Below, in pieces: positions 1 through 5,808 of a stretch of 7,517 bases of DNA (position 1 is its first letter; the number at the start of each line of letters is the position of its first letter). The DNA lies in contig QMYD01000051.1 in NCBI GenBank assembly GCA_003662485.1, forward strand, positions 1 to 7,517, written 5' to 3'. A program made the position numbers and the translations under genes. The notes beneath the pieces are model-generated. The model was not told where the DNA came from and made no database searches. It saw nothing but the letters and a program-made list of their open reading frames with translations. The DNA is from Candidatus Hecatellales archaeon. GTDB taxonomy: Archaea; Thermoproteota; Bathyarchaeia; Hecatellales; Hecatellaceae.

Positions 1-660
1 CGTGTATACGCCTATCATGACTGTGAAAACCATGAAGCCTATGAGGCCTGTAAATAGGACGGTGGGGGTGGCCAGAACCCTGAAAACCTTCACGGTTTCC
101 CTCCGCCTTGGAGGCCTCGCAGGCTTCCATCCCTTCAATAGGAGGATTACAGCTAGGGGTGGAAGCGCCATGACGATGAAGGCGAGCCTCCAGTCGAGGG
201 TAGCCATGAGGCCTCCGGTTAGAGGCCCCAGAGCGTTTCCAAGGGTTATAGCCACACTGTAGCCTCCCATAGCCTTCCCAAGCTGGCTTGGGGGGAACTC
301 GTCTCCAAGCATAGCCATGGCCACGGGGAGTGCTATGGCTGCACCCACACCCTGAACCAGCCTGGAAGCCATGAAGGAGGCTATGCTAGTGGAGGCTGCG
401 GCTAGGAGGGCTCCAGCCGTATAGACGCTTAGGCCGGCTGCCACCACCCTTTTCCGCCCGTAAATGTCGGAGAGGGGGCCGAAGAAGAGTTGGAGGACGC
501 TGTAGGGAATCATGAAAACGGTTACGGTCAACGCCATAACAGCCACATCCACGGCGAAAACCCTCTTCAGCTCTTGGAACATGGCTACTACCATGCTTCC
601 ACCAAAGGGGCCCATGAAGGCTGAAAGGTAAATGACGGTGAGGAGGCGGAGCCTAGGCAA
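1..660 (-). CDS. MFS drug-exporter-like transporter, N-terminal part (3' end outside window)
   Basis: This is the N-terminal 220 residues of a major facilitator superfamily membrane transporter, probably a proton-coupled drug or metabolite exporter of the 12- or 14-helix DHA type. Motif A (GPLSDIYGRKR, residues 61-71) lies in the loop after helix 2. The motif-B-like stretch SRLVQG starts at residue 99. Motif C-like GNALGPLTGG (141-150), typical of antiporters, sits in helix 5. Six hydrophobic segments are seen, then a basic linker (about 177-192) and the beginning of helix 7. I chose the TTG at 658-660 as start: an in-frame TAG lies two codons upstream, GAGGAG lies 6 bases upstream, and the next in-frame ATG (residue 16) would cut into helix 1. 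The gene is divergent from pcn and shares its promoter region. Substrate cannot be told. Family call is firm; exporter direction is inferred from motif C. Confidence 0.9.
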   Translation of the reverse strand, partial: MPRLRLLTVIYLSAFMGPFGGSMVVAMFQELKRVFAVDVAVMALTVTVFMIPYSVLQLFFGPLSDIYGRKRVVAAGLSVYTAGALLAAASTSIASFMASRLVQGVGAAIALPVAMAMLGDEFPPSQLGKAMGGYSVAITLGNALGPLTGGLMATLDWRLAFIVMALPPLAVILLLKGWKPARPPRRRETVKVFRVLATPTVLFTGLIGFMVFTVMIGVYT

Positions 661-666
661 ACCCTA

Positions 667-672
667 CTCCTC
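667..672 (-). promoter_or_regulatory. Ribosome binding site for the MFS gene
   Basis: On the minus strand GAGGAG lies 6 bases before the TTG at 658-660, a normal Shine-Dalgarno spacing. It supports this TTG as the start, since no ATG or GTG is available before helix 1. Confidence 0.55.
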
Positions 673-692
673 GAATCTAGGGATTCCCCCTT

Positions 693-712
693 CTCCCCTT
701 ATAAAAGGGGAG
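693..712. promoter_or_regulatory. Palindromic TATA element between MFS gene and pcn
   Basis: A perfect inverted repeat has arms CTCCCCTT (693-700) and AAGGGGAG (705-712) around a central ATAA (701-704). The core reads TTATAAAA on the plus strand and TTTTATAA on the minus strand (699-706), so it resembles an archaeal TATA box both ways. For the minus strand, transcription starting about 25-27 bases downstream would begin near 675. That leaves a short leader holding the GAGGAG site before the MFS start at 660. For the plus strand it would give a leader of roughly 35 bases to pcn. The G/C-rich arms could also be an operator for a dimeric regulator. The repeat is seen directly; the promoter and operator roles are inferred. 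Confidence 0.6.
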
Positions 713-724
713 GCGTTGAAAGGC

Positions 725-730
725 TTTTAA
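725..730 (+). promoter_or_regulatory. Second candidate TATA box for pcn
   Basis: TTTTAA follows the purine-rich GAAAGG, which could act as a BRE. Its distance to the pcn ATG (765) would give transcription start near 753-755 and a leader of about 10 bases containing only GGGGGA. It competes with the palindromic element at 693-712 as the pcn cluster promoter; the sequence does not decide between them. Confidence 0.4.
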
Positions 731-764
731 GGCAAGGCCTTCAATATGAGTGTTGGGGGACTAG

Positions 765-1514
765 ATGTTTAGGGTTGTGCTTTCCGATGCGAGGGCTTGG
801 AGGAGGCTTCTAGACGCTATCTCAACCCTCGTGGAGGAGGCAACCTTCGACGTTAAGCCTGAAGGCATGTATTTGAGGGCTATGGACCCAAGCCACGTGG
901 CCATGGTGGACTTCGAATATGAGAAGGACGCCTTCCAAGAGTTTGAATGCACGGAAGCCTCTAAAATCTGCGTGGGCCTCGGCGAGATGCTCAAGCTTCT
1001 CAAGAGGGTTGGAAGCGGGGAAACACTTGAAATTTCGCTGGATCGGGAGGCTAATAGGCTGGTTATGAAGCTTACGGGAAGGTATACGAGGAGGTTCGCC
1101 CTCCCCCTACTCCAGCCCTCCACCTCCGAGCTTCCAACCCCCAGACTTGCCTTTGACGCTAGGGTTAAGCTCGACGCAGACCATTTGCGAGACGCCATCC
1201 TCGAGGTTTCAAACGTAAGCGACCAGGTTCGCTTCATTGCAGGCCAGGATAAGCTCAGCCTAATCGGCGAGAGTGAAACAGGGAAGGTTGAAATAGACTT
1301 TGAGAGGGATAACCCCTCCGTCTACGAGTTTAATGTTCAAGGGGAGGTTAAAGCCCTCTACGGCGTAGGCTTCCTCGAGGACATGGTTAAGGCTGGCTCC
1401 GACAACTCTAAGCTCGTAAGCGTAGAGTTCTCCACGGATAAGCCTGTGAAGCTGGACTATGAGCTGCCTCCCAAGGGAAGGCTAACATACTACCTGGCTC
1501 CTAGAATAGAATGA
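765..1514 (+). CDS. pcn: DNA polymerase sliding clamp (PCNA)
   Basis: This is the 249-residue archaeal PCNA, the ring-shaped clamp that holds replicative polymerase, Fen1, ligase and other PIP-box proteins on DNA. Length is that of the family. The signature LRAMDPSHVAMVDFE (residues 37-51) marks the N-terminal domain. The interdomain connecting loop lies around 117-130, before the second domain. The C-terminus ends in YLAPRIE, matching the segment that lines the PIP-box pocket. The ATG at 765 follows GGGGGA at 755-760. It is the first gene of the eight-gene cluster and lies 7 bases before priL. Only one clamp gene is visible here, so whether the ring is a homotrimer, or a heterotrimer as in many Crenarchaeota, cannot be judged. 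No residue looks abnormal. Confidence 0.97.
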   Translation: MFRVVLSDARAWRRLLDAISTLVEEATFDVKPEGMYLRAMDPSHVAMVDFEYEKDAFQEFECTEASKICVGLGEMLKLLKRVGSGETLEISLDREANRLVMKLTGRYTRRFALPLLQPSTSELPTPRLAFDARVKLDADHLRDAILEVSNVSDQVRFIAGQDKLSLIGESETGKVEIDFERDNPSVYEFNVQGEVKALYGVGFLEDMVKAGSDNSKLVSVEFSTDKPVKLDYELPPKGRLTYYLAPRIE

Positions 1515-1521
1515 TTTTAGG

Positions 1522-2583
1522 ATGGGAGAGGCTGGGTTTACCCTCCTAGACTACGCCAAATACCCCTTCATAAGGGAGGCTTCCGAGTATCTGAGGGAAA
1601 CCCAGCTCCTAAGGCTTGAAGACCTTTCAAACCCAAACCTTAAACCCGTGGTTAGGGCTGCAGCCAGAATAAGGCTTTCAGCCCAACCCTTAAAGGATGT
1701 CACCGCACCGGAGATACCGCAGGGTGAGGAGGAAAACGAGCTTCTCTCCTTCCCCCTCGCTTTAGCCCTAGCCAGGGCTACGGGAGACTCATACCTATGG
1801 CGGAGGCTAGCCCTCTACGAGGCTAGGGTTGCAAGAGCGAGACTTGAAGCTGAACCGCCGTGGAAGATAGTTAAGCTCGCTGTGGAAAACTTCGGGTGGA
1901 AGCTCAGCTTCGATGGAGGCTCGCATCCACCCTTCAGGCTTCACTTCTCCGACTACCTTAGGAATGCTTCGAGGTTTAGGGAGGAGGGCTGGAAGCTTGT
2001 TAACCAGCCTCTCACGGGAGGCTACGTCTACCTCACCAAGGATAAGGTTACGAGGCTTCTGGAAGAGGAGATTAGGAGGCTGATTCAGGGTAGGATTGAG
2101 CGTGCTCCTGAGGTGGAGGTTCCGGAGGCCCTCCAAGGCCTTGTGGAGGAGCTTAAATCCTACTATTCCAGGGTTAGGAGAAGCCTGTCTACGGAGGAGC
2201 TTGGAGTGGTTAGGCTTGAAGCCTTCCCACCCTGCATGGCAAACCTTTACTTCGACCTCTCCGGGGGGAGGGACCTACCCCACATTGGAAGGTTCACCCT
2301 CACAGCCTTCCTCCTAAACCTTGGAATGCCCGTGGAGGAAATCGTCAGGCTTTACGTTTCGGTTACAGACTTTGACGAGCGGATGACCAGATACCAGGTG
2401 GAGCATATCGCAGGGCTGGTTGGAGGCAAAACAAAGTATAGGCCTCTAAGCTGCGGGAGGATGAAAACACACAACCTCTGCCCTGGAGGAGACGAACTCT
2501 GCGGGAAGGTTAGAAGCCCCCTAGCCTACTACAGGCTTAAGCTTAAGCTGCTGTCGAAGGCTGGGAGGGGGGAGAAAGGCTGA
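1522..2583 (+). CDS. priL: DNA primase large subunit (iron-sulfur)
   Basis: This is the 353-residue regulatory subunit of the archaeal/eukaryotic primase. With PriS it starts primer synthesis at the replication fork. The N-terminus has the usual YAKYPFIREASEYL (11-24). The C-terminal domain carries four cysteines expected to bind the 4Fe-4S cluster: C238 in FPPC, C311, C320 and C327. Between them lies the conserved HIGRFTLTAFLLNLGMP (254-270) and RYQVEHI (290-296), and after the last Cys the SPLAYY motif. Start is ATG at 1522, 7 bases after the pcn stop. The 3' end contains a G6 run (2567-2572) followed by the TGA, which overlaps the probable CTG start of priS. The reading frame of priS is the -1 frame of this gene. 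Confidence 0.96.
   Translation: MGEAGFTLLDYAKYPFIREASEYLRETQLLRLEDLSNPNLKPVVRAAARIRLSAQPLKDVTAPEIPQGEEENELLSFPLALALARATGDSYLWRRLALYEARVARARLEAEPPWKIVKLAVENFGWKLSFDGGSHPPFRLHFSDYLRNASRFREEGWKLVNQPLTGGYVYLTKDKVTRLLEEEIRRLIQGRIERAPEVEVPEALQGLVEELKSYYSRVRRSLSTEELGVVRLEAFPPCMANLYFDLSGGRDLPHIGRFTLTAFLLNLGMPVEEIVRLYVSVTDFDERMTRYQVEHIAGLVGGKTKYRPLSCGRMKTHNLCPGGDELCGKVRSPLAYYRLKLKLLSKAGRGEKG
2564..2574 (+). promoter_or_regulatory. Shine-Dalgarno-like stretch ahead of the priS CTG
   Basis: GGAGG (2564-2568) and GGAG (2571-2574) lie 11 and 5 bases before the CTG at 2580. This purine-rich tract is one reason to place the priS start at CTG. It also contains a G6 run (2567-2572) where a -1 ribosomal slip or a homopolymer miscall could occur. 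Confidence 0.5.
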
Positions 2584-3827
2584 GCCTTGGAGAAGCTGAA
2601 ATAGGCTTCCTCCAGAAGTGCTTCCACGACTATTATGTAAGGGCTTCAGCCAGCTTCCAGCCTCCAAGAGAGTTCCACCGCAGGGAGTTCGGCTTCATAC
2701 CTTTCAGGAGGGAGAAAACCATGCTCCGCCATAAGGGCTTCAGAAGCCTTACAGAGCTTACAGCCTTCCTTTCAAGCTTCACCCCCTCAGACGCCTATTA
2801 CTCCTCAGCCTACTATGAGAAGCCTGAAGCCGAGGATATGGCTGGGAAGGGTTGGCTTGGAGCAGACCTAGTCTTCGACATCGACAGCGACCACCTCCCA
2901 ACCCGTTGTAAGGCTACCCATGACGTTTGGAAATGCTTAGACTGCGGTTTTGAAGGCCGGGGACTAGAGCCTGAAAGATGTCCCCGCTGCGGCAAGCGGA
3001 GGATGGAGGCTGAAAAATGGGTTTGCGAGGAATGCTTGGAGGCTGCTAAGAGGGAAACCATGAAGCTTTTATCCATGCTGGAGGAGGATTTCGGGTTTTC
3101 ACCCTCCCAGCTTGAGGTAGTCTTCTCAGGCCATCGGGGATACCACGTTCACGTAAGTGGAGAAACCATTCTAGGCTTGAACTCGGAGGAGCGGAAGGAA
3201 ATCGTAGACTACGTTACGGCTTCAGGGTTAAAGGTTTCCCTCCTCTACCCTGAGCTTGAAGGAGGCCTGAAAATAGACTTCTCCGCTGAGGGTTGGAGGG
3301 GGAGGCTTGCCAGAGCAGCCTACAGCCTCCTCCTCAAAAAGGCTGAAGAGCTGAGGGAGCTTGGACTCCCAGGTAGGGCTATAAAATTCCTCGAAGAGCA
3401 TAGGGATAGGCTTCTAGCTGAGTTTTTAAGAGGGGAGGCCTCAGCCATCCCCAGGAAAACCTTGGAGAAGCTTTTGCAGGCTGCAGCCAGAGTTGAGGCC
3501 TCCCTCGTCGACACGGTTGTAACCACTGATGTGCATAGGCTCATTAGGCTTCCGGGAAGCCTCCACGGTAAAACGGGGCTTAGGGTTGTCCCCTTAAGGG
3601 TTGAGCAGCTTCCAGAGTTTAACCCGCTTGTGGAAGCCTTAGCCTTCAAGGATGGGGAGAAGGTTAAGGTTAGGGTTGTTAAGGCTAAGCCTCTTAAGCT
3701 TGGAGGAGTAGAATATAGGTTTAGGCCTGGGGAGTTGGTGGAAGCCTCCAAGGCTCAGGCGGTTTACATGCTTGGAATGGGGATGGGGGTTTTAGCCCAG
3801 CCCTCAGGGGCGGAAGAGGTTGTTTGA
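2580..3827 (+). CDS. priS: DNA primase small (catalytic) subunit, probable CTG start
   Basis: This is the catalytic subunit that polymerises primers. Residue numbers assume 415 residues from the CTG at 2580. REFGF (37-41) belongs to the conserved N-terminus. The metal-binding DxD is FDIDSDHL with D100 and D102. The nucleotide-binding SGHRGYH is at 183-189. The third carboxylate is D317 in TTDVHRLIRLPGSLH. After the DxD comes an enlarged zinc region with C110, H114, C119, C122, C134, C137, C149 and C152. The first ATG (2721) would delete 47 residues including REFGF. In-frame codons from 2547 to 2718 contain no ATG, GTG or TTG. CTG at 2580 overlaps the priL stop as CTGA, follows a GGAG tract, and gives an N-terminus of the length I recall for Pyrococcus PriS. 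An ATA start at 2601, a PriL-PriS fusion by -1 slip, or an assembly error are alternatives. Function is certain, start is not. Confidence 0.93.
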   Translation: MSLGEAEIGFLQKCFHDYYVRASASFQPPREFHRREFGFIPFRREKTMLRHKGFRSLTELTAFLSSFTPSDAYYSSAYYEKPEAEDMAGKGWLGADLVFDIDSDHLPTRCKATHDVWKCLDCGFEGRGLEPERCPRCGKRRMEAEKWVCEECLEAAKRETMKLLSMLEEDFGFSPSQLEVVFSGHRGYHVHVSGETILGLNSEERKEIVDYVTASGLKVSLLYPELEGGLKIDFSAEGWRGRLARAAYSLLLKKAEELRELGLPGRAIKFLEEHRDRLLAEFLRGEASAIPRKTLEKLLQAAARVEASLVDTVVTTDVHRLIRLPGSLHGKTGLRVVPLRVEQLPEFNPLVEALAFKDGEKVKVRVVKAKPLKLGGVEYRFRPGELVEASKAQAVYMLGMGMGVLAQPSGAEEVV

Positions 3828-4356
3828 AGAACTCTATGAGGCTTGGCTAAGGGAGAGCGAGAATGCTGAACTCCAGAAGCTTAACCATGAATTCTATAAG
3901 CGTCTAACTGAGTATTTGGGGAGGCTTCGAAGGGAGGCTGAGGAGGCTGACCGGAAGTCTCTGACTGGAAGGCTTAAGGTTAGGGAGTTGGAGAAAGCCC
4001 AGACCTTAGCCTCCGACCTTTTAAGGTTGAGGTTTAAGAAGATTTTCAGCCTCCTAGAGGCTGAGGGGAAGCCTCCAGCCGAGTTAAACCTAGCCGAAGA
4101 AGAGGTAGCTATCTACAGTGGAGTTAAGGAGGCCCTCCAGGCAGCTGAAAACCTGAGGGAAACCGTGCTTTCAGGCGTTAGAAGGGAGGAGGAAAAAATG
4201 GTTTTGGTTAGGTTTTTGAAGGATACTCCAGCCCTCGTCGATTCAAACCTTAAAACTTATGGGCCCTTCAAGGGTGAGGATGTAGCCTATCTACCAAGGG
4301 AGTTGGCGGAAGGTTTAATTAGGCATAATATTGCTAAAAGGGTGAAGGCGCCATGA
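3820..4356 (+). CDS. gins51: GINS complex subunit Gins51 (Sld5/Psf1-like)
   Basis: This is a 178-residue subunit of archaeal GINS, which joins MCM and the Cdc45/RecJ-like protein in the replicative helicase. The alpha-helical A domain spans about 1-120 and is rich in charged residues. The small beta-rich B domain is C-terminal (about 127-176: VLVRFLKDTPALVD, then the ending LAEGLIRHNIAKRV). The A-then-B order is the Gins51 arrangement; Gins23 has B first. Start is TTG at 3820, overlapping the priS stop by 8 bases, with GGAAGAGG just before it. The beginning MFEELYEAWL fits the family's first helix and no ATG is nearby. The last four bases overlap the next gene as ATGA. Whether the genome also has a Gins23 cannot be seen here. 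Confidence 0.92.
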   Translation: MFEELYEAWLRESENAELQKLNHEFYKRLTEYLGRLRREAEEADRKSLTGRLKVRELEKAQTLASDLLRLRFKKIFSLLEAEGKPPAELNLAEEEVAIYSGVKEALQAAENLRETVLSGVRREEEKMVLVRFLKDTPALVDSNLKTYGPFKGEDVAYLPRELAEGLIRHNIAKRVKAP

Positions 4357-4628
4357 AGTTTCCAAGGAGTTTAAACACTTACTGTCCGAGGTGTAGAACT
4401 CATACACCTCACACAGTTTCCCTTTACAAGAAGGGTAGGGATAGAAGTCTTGCAGCTGGAGCCAGACATCACGAGTGGGATAAGCATGGCTATGGGGGGC
4501 AGAAATACCCCGAGCTTAAACGTTCAGCCAAAACTACGAAGAAGGCTACGGTTAAGCTTACCTGTAAGAAGTGTGGGTACACCACCCTTAGGAAGGGAAT
4601 TAGGCTTAAGAAGGCTGAGCTTAAATAG
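4353..4628 (+). CDS. rpl44e: Ribosomal protein L44e (eL42)
   Basis: This is a 91-residue zinc-binding protein of the large subunit, in the same family as eukaryotic eL42 (L36a/L44), which sits near the E site. Zinc ligands are C11 and C14 (CPRC) and C71 and C74 (CKKC). The GYGGQKYPELKRSAKTTKK segment (46-64) with its basic tail is the family signature. Length is normal. The ATG overlaps the gins51 stop as ATGA, so translation is probably coupled. It marks the switch in the cluster from replication to translation genes. Confidence 0.97.
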   Translation: MKFPRSLNTYCPRCRTHTPHTVSLYKKGRDRSLAAGARHHEWDKHGYGGQKYPELKRSAKTTKKATVKLTCKKCGYTTLRKGIRLKKAELK

Positions 4629-4643
4629 GCGGGTGAGCCAGGG

Positions 4644-4838
4644 GTGAAGCTTAGGGAGATTATCCCTAAACCTAGAAGTAGCTTCATTAAGGTTAGATGT
4701 CCGGACTGCGGTCATGAAAACGTGGTTTTCGATAGAGCTACGAAGAAGGTTTTTTGCAGGGTTTGCGGAGCCGTAATAGCTGAGCCTACGGGAGGGAAGG
4801 TTCTGCTTAGGGGTGAAGTGGTGGAGAGGCTGAGCTGA
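4644..4838 (+). CDS. rps27e: Ribosomal protein S27e (eS27)
   Basis: This is a 64-residue zinc-ribbon protein of the small subunit, a normal archaeal length. Four cysteines bind zinc: C19 and C22 (CPDC), C38 and C41 (CRVC). The body VRCPDCGHENVVFDRA and the following CGAVIAEPTGGK match the family. Start is GTG at 4644. It lies 15 bases after rpl44e, the widest gap in the cluster, and is preceded by GGTGA (4632-4636) with a 7-base spacer. Its TGA overlaps the next ATG by one base (TGATG). Confidence 0.96.
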   Translation: MKLREIIPKPRSSFIKVRCPDCGHENVVFDRATKKVFCRVCGAVIAEPTGGKVLLRGEVVERLS

Positions 4839-5638
4839 TGGATGGAGGCAAAGTCGAGGACTTCCCCGAGCCTGGAGAACTCGTAATAGCCACCGTTAAT
4901 AAGGTTACTGATTATGGCGCCTACTTAGGCTTGGATGAGTATGGGGGAGCTGAGGGCTTCCTCCACATTTCCGAGGTTTCCACAAGCTGGGTTAGGAATA
5001 TAAGGGATTTCGTTAGGCCTGGACAGAAGCTCGTCTTGAAGGTTTTAAGAGTTAACAAGGAGCGGGGCCACATAGACTTATCCCTGCGAAGGGTTAGCGG
5101 GAAGGAGAGGCAGGACAAGCTTGTAGAGTGGAAGAAGAGTAAGAAGGCTAGGATGCTGGTTGAAATGGCTGGTGAGAAGCTTGGAGTGGACAACCTTGAA
5201 GCCTTCACCCTGGAGCATCTAGCCAAACTCGAGGAGAAGTTTCCAAGCGCCTATGCAGCTCTGGAAGAGTTTGCGGAGAAGGGTGAAAGCGTAGGCCTTA
5301 AGCTTGGAATTAAGCCTGAGGTTTCAAGGGTCCTAGCCGAAATCGCAAGGTTGAAGATTAAGCCTCCCACCGTGAAGATTAAGGGCGTATTCCACCTGAG
5401 CTGTCCAGGCCCTAGGGGTATCGAAGCCGTGAAGGATTCACTTCTCTCCTGCAAGGCTTCTAAGAAGCTTAGGAAGGTTAAAATTGAAATGTATACGGCT
5501 GGGGCGCCGAAATACGTAGTTGAGGTGGTGGCTAAAAACTGGAAGGAGGCTGAGAGAGCCCTCGAAGAACTGGTGGACTGCGTGCTTACGAGGATTAAAA
5601 AGCATGGTGGAGAAGGGAAGTTTGAGAGGGAGAAATAG
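4838..5638 (+). CDS. eif2a: Translation initiation factor aIF2 subunit alpha
   Basis: This is the 266-residue alpha subunit of the heterotrimer that brings initiator Met-tRNA to the small ribosomal subunit. Three domains are seen. An N-terminal S1-type OB fold lies at about 12-86, with GELVIATVNKVTDYGAYL and EGFLHISEV. A helical domain spans about 90-170. A C-terminal alpha/beta domain spans about 177-258 and contacts the gamma subunit. Length is that of archaeal homologues. Start is ATG at 4838, overlapping the rps27e stop by one base. In the loop matching eukaryotic eIF2-alpha Ser51 the sequence is STSWVRNIRDF (48-58). It has serines, but no phosphorylation can be inferred. The stop lies two bases before nop10. 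Confidence 0.97.
   Translation: MDGGKVEDFPEPGELVIATVNKVTDYGAYLGLDEYGGAEGFLHISEVSTSWVRNIRDFVRPGQKLVLKVLRVNKERGHIDLSLRRVSGKERQDKLVEWKKSKKARMLVEMAGEKLGVDNLEAFTLEHLAKLEEKFPSAYAALEEFAEKGESVGLKLGIKPEVSRVLAEIARLKIKPPTVKIKGVFHLSCPGPRGIEAVKDSLLSCKASKKLRKVKIEMYTAGAPKYVVEVVAKNWKEAERALEELVDCVLTRIKKHGGEGKFEREK
5628..5632 (+). promoter_or_regulatory. Ribosome binding site for nop10
   Basis: GGGAG inside the last aIF2-alpha codons lies 8 bases before the TTG at 5641. The alternative ATG at 5653 has a pyrimidine-rich upstream stretch and no such site, so this favours the TTG. Confidence 0.45.
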
Positions 5639-5640
5639 CC

Positions 5641-5808
5641 TTGCCTCCTCTTATGCGCAGATGCTTGAAATGCGGCGAATACACTTTAAGTCAAACTGTC
5701 TGTCCTAGGTGTGGGGGTCCTCTCCGCCTCCCCGTACCCCCAAAGTTTTCCCCCGAAGACCGGTATGCAAGGTATAGGAGGGCGTTGAAGGCTGAGGTTA
5801 ATCCTTAA
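5641..5808 (+). CDS. nop10: H/ACA ribonucleoprotein protein Nop10
   Basis: This small protein is one of the four core proteins of H/ACA RNPs. It bridges the pseudouridine synthase Cbf5 and L7Ae in RNA-guided pseudouridylation of rRNA. From the TTG start it has 55 residues; from the ATG at 5653 it would have 51. An N-terminal zinc ribbon is formed by C8, C11, C21 and C24 (CLKC, CPRC), with GEYTL between them. The hallmark PPKFSPEDRYARYRRALK follows at about residues 34-51. The last 11 bases overlap the 3' end of the STT3-like gene on the other strand. It is too short for many gene finders but the family match is clear by eye. PAC2-family genes often follow nop10 in archaea; here there is none. 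Confidence 0.94.
   Translation: MPPLMRRCLKCGEYTLSQTVCPRCGGPLRLPVPPKFSPEDRYARYRRALKAEVNP
5798..5808. other. Convergent 3' overlap of nop10 and the STT3-like gene
   Basis: The last three codons of nop10 (5800-5808) lie over the stop (5798-5800) and preceding codons of the minus-strand gene, giving an 11-bp tail-to-tail overlap. No T-run is seen on either strand just beyond the stops, so transcripts probably run into each other's gene before terminating. Confidence 0.85.

Noticed and set aside
2..262. 86-codon plus-strand reading frame inside the MFS gene
   Set aside because: It is a shadow of the minus-strand transporter, whose motifs A and C and helix pattern are clear.
761..1237. 158-codon antisense reading frame over pcn
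   Set aside because: The opposite strand is unmistakably PCNA. The antisense translation is rich in Ser and Leu, shows no recognisable motif and has no promoter of its own.
3661..3725. Telomere-like GGTTAGGG repeats
   Set aside because: They are Val-Arg codon pairs (GTT AGG) within the priS C-terminal domain, not a tandem array, and scattered copies occur in other genes.
2721..3827. ATG at 2721 as the start of priS
   Set aside because: It removes 47 upstream residues that read as protein in frame, including the conserved REFGF, and leaves an unexplained 137-base gap in an otherwise gapless cluster.
4885..5010. Phosphorylation site equal to eukaryotic eIF2-alpha Ser51
   Set aside because: The loop has serines (STSW) but not the eukaryotic SRRRIRS context, so regulation by a kinase cannot be supported from sequence.
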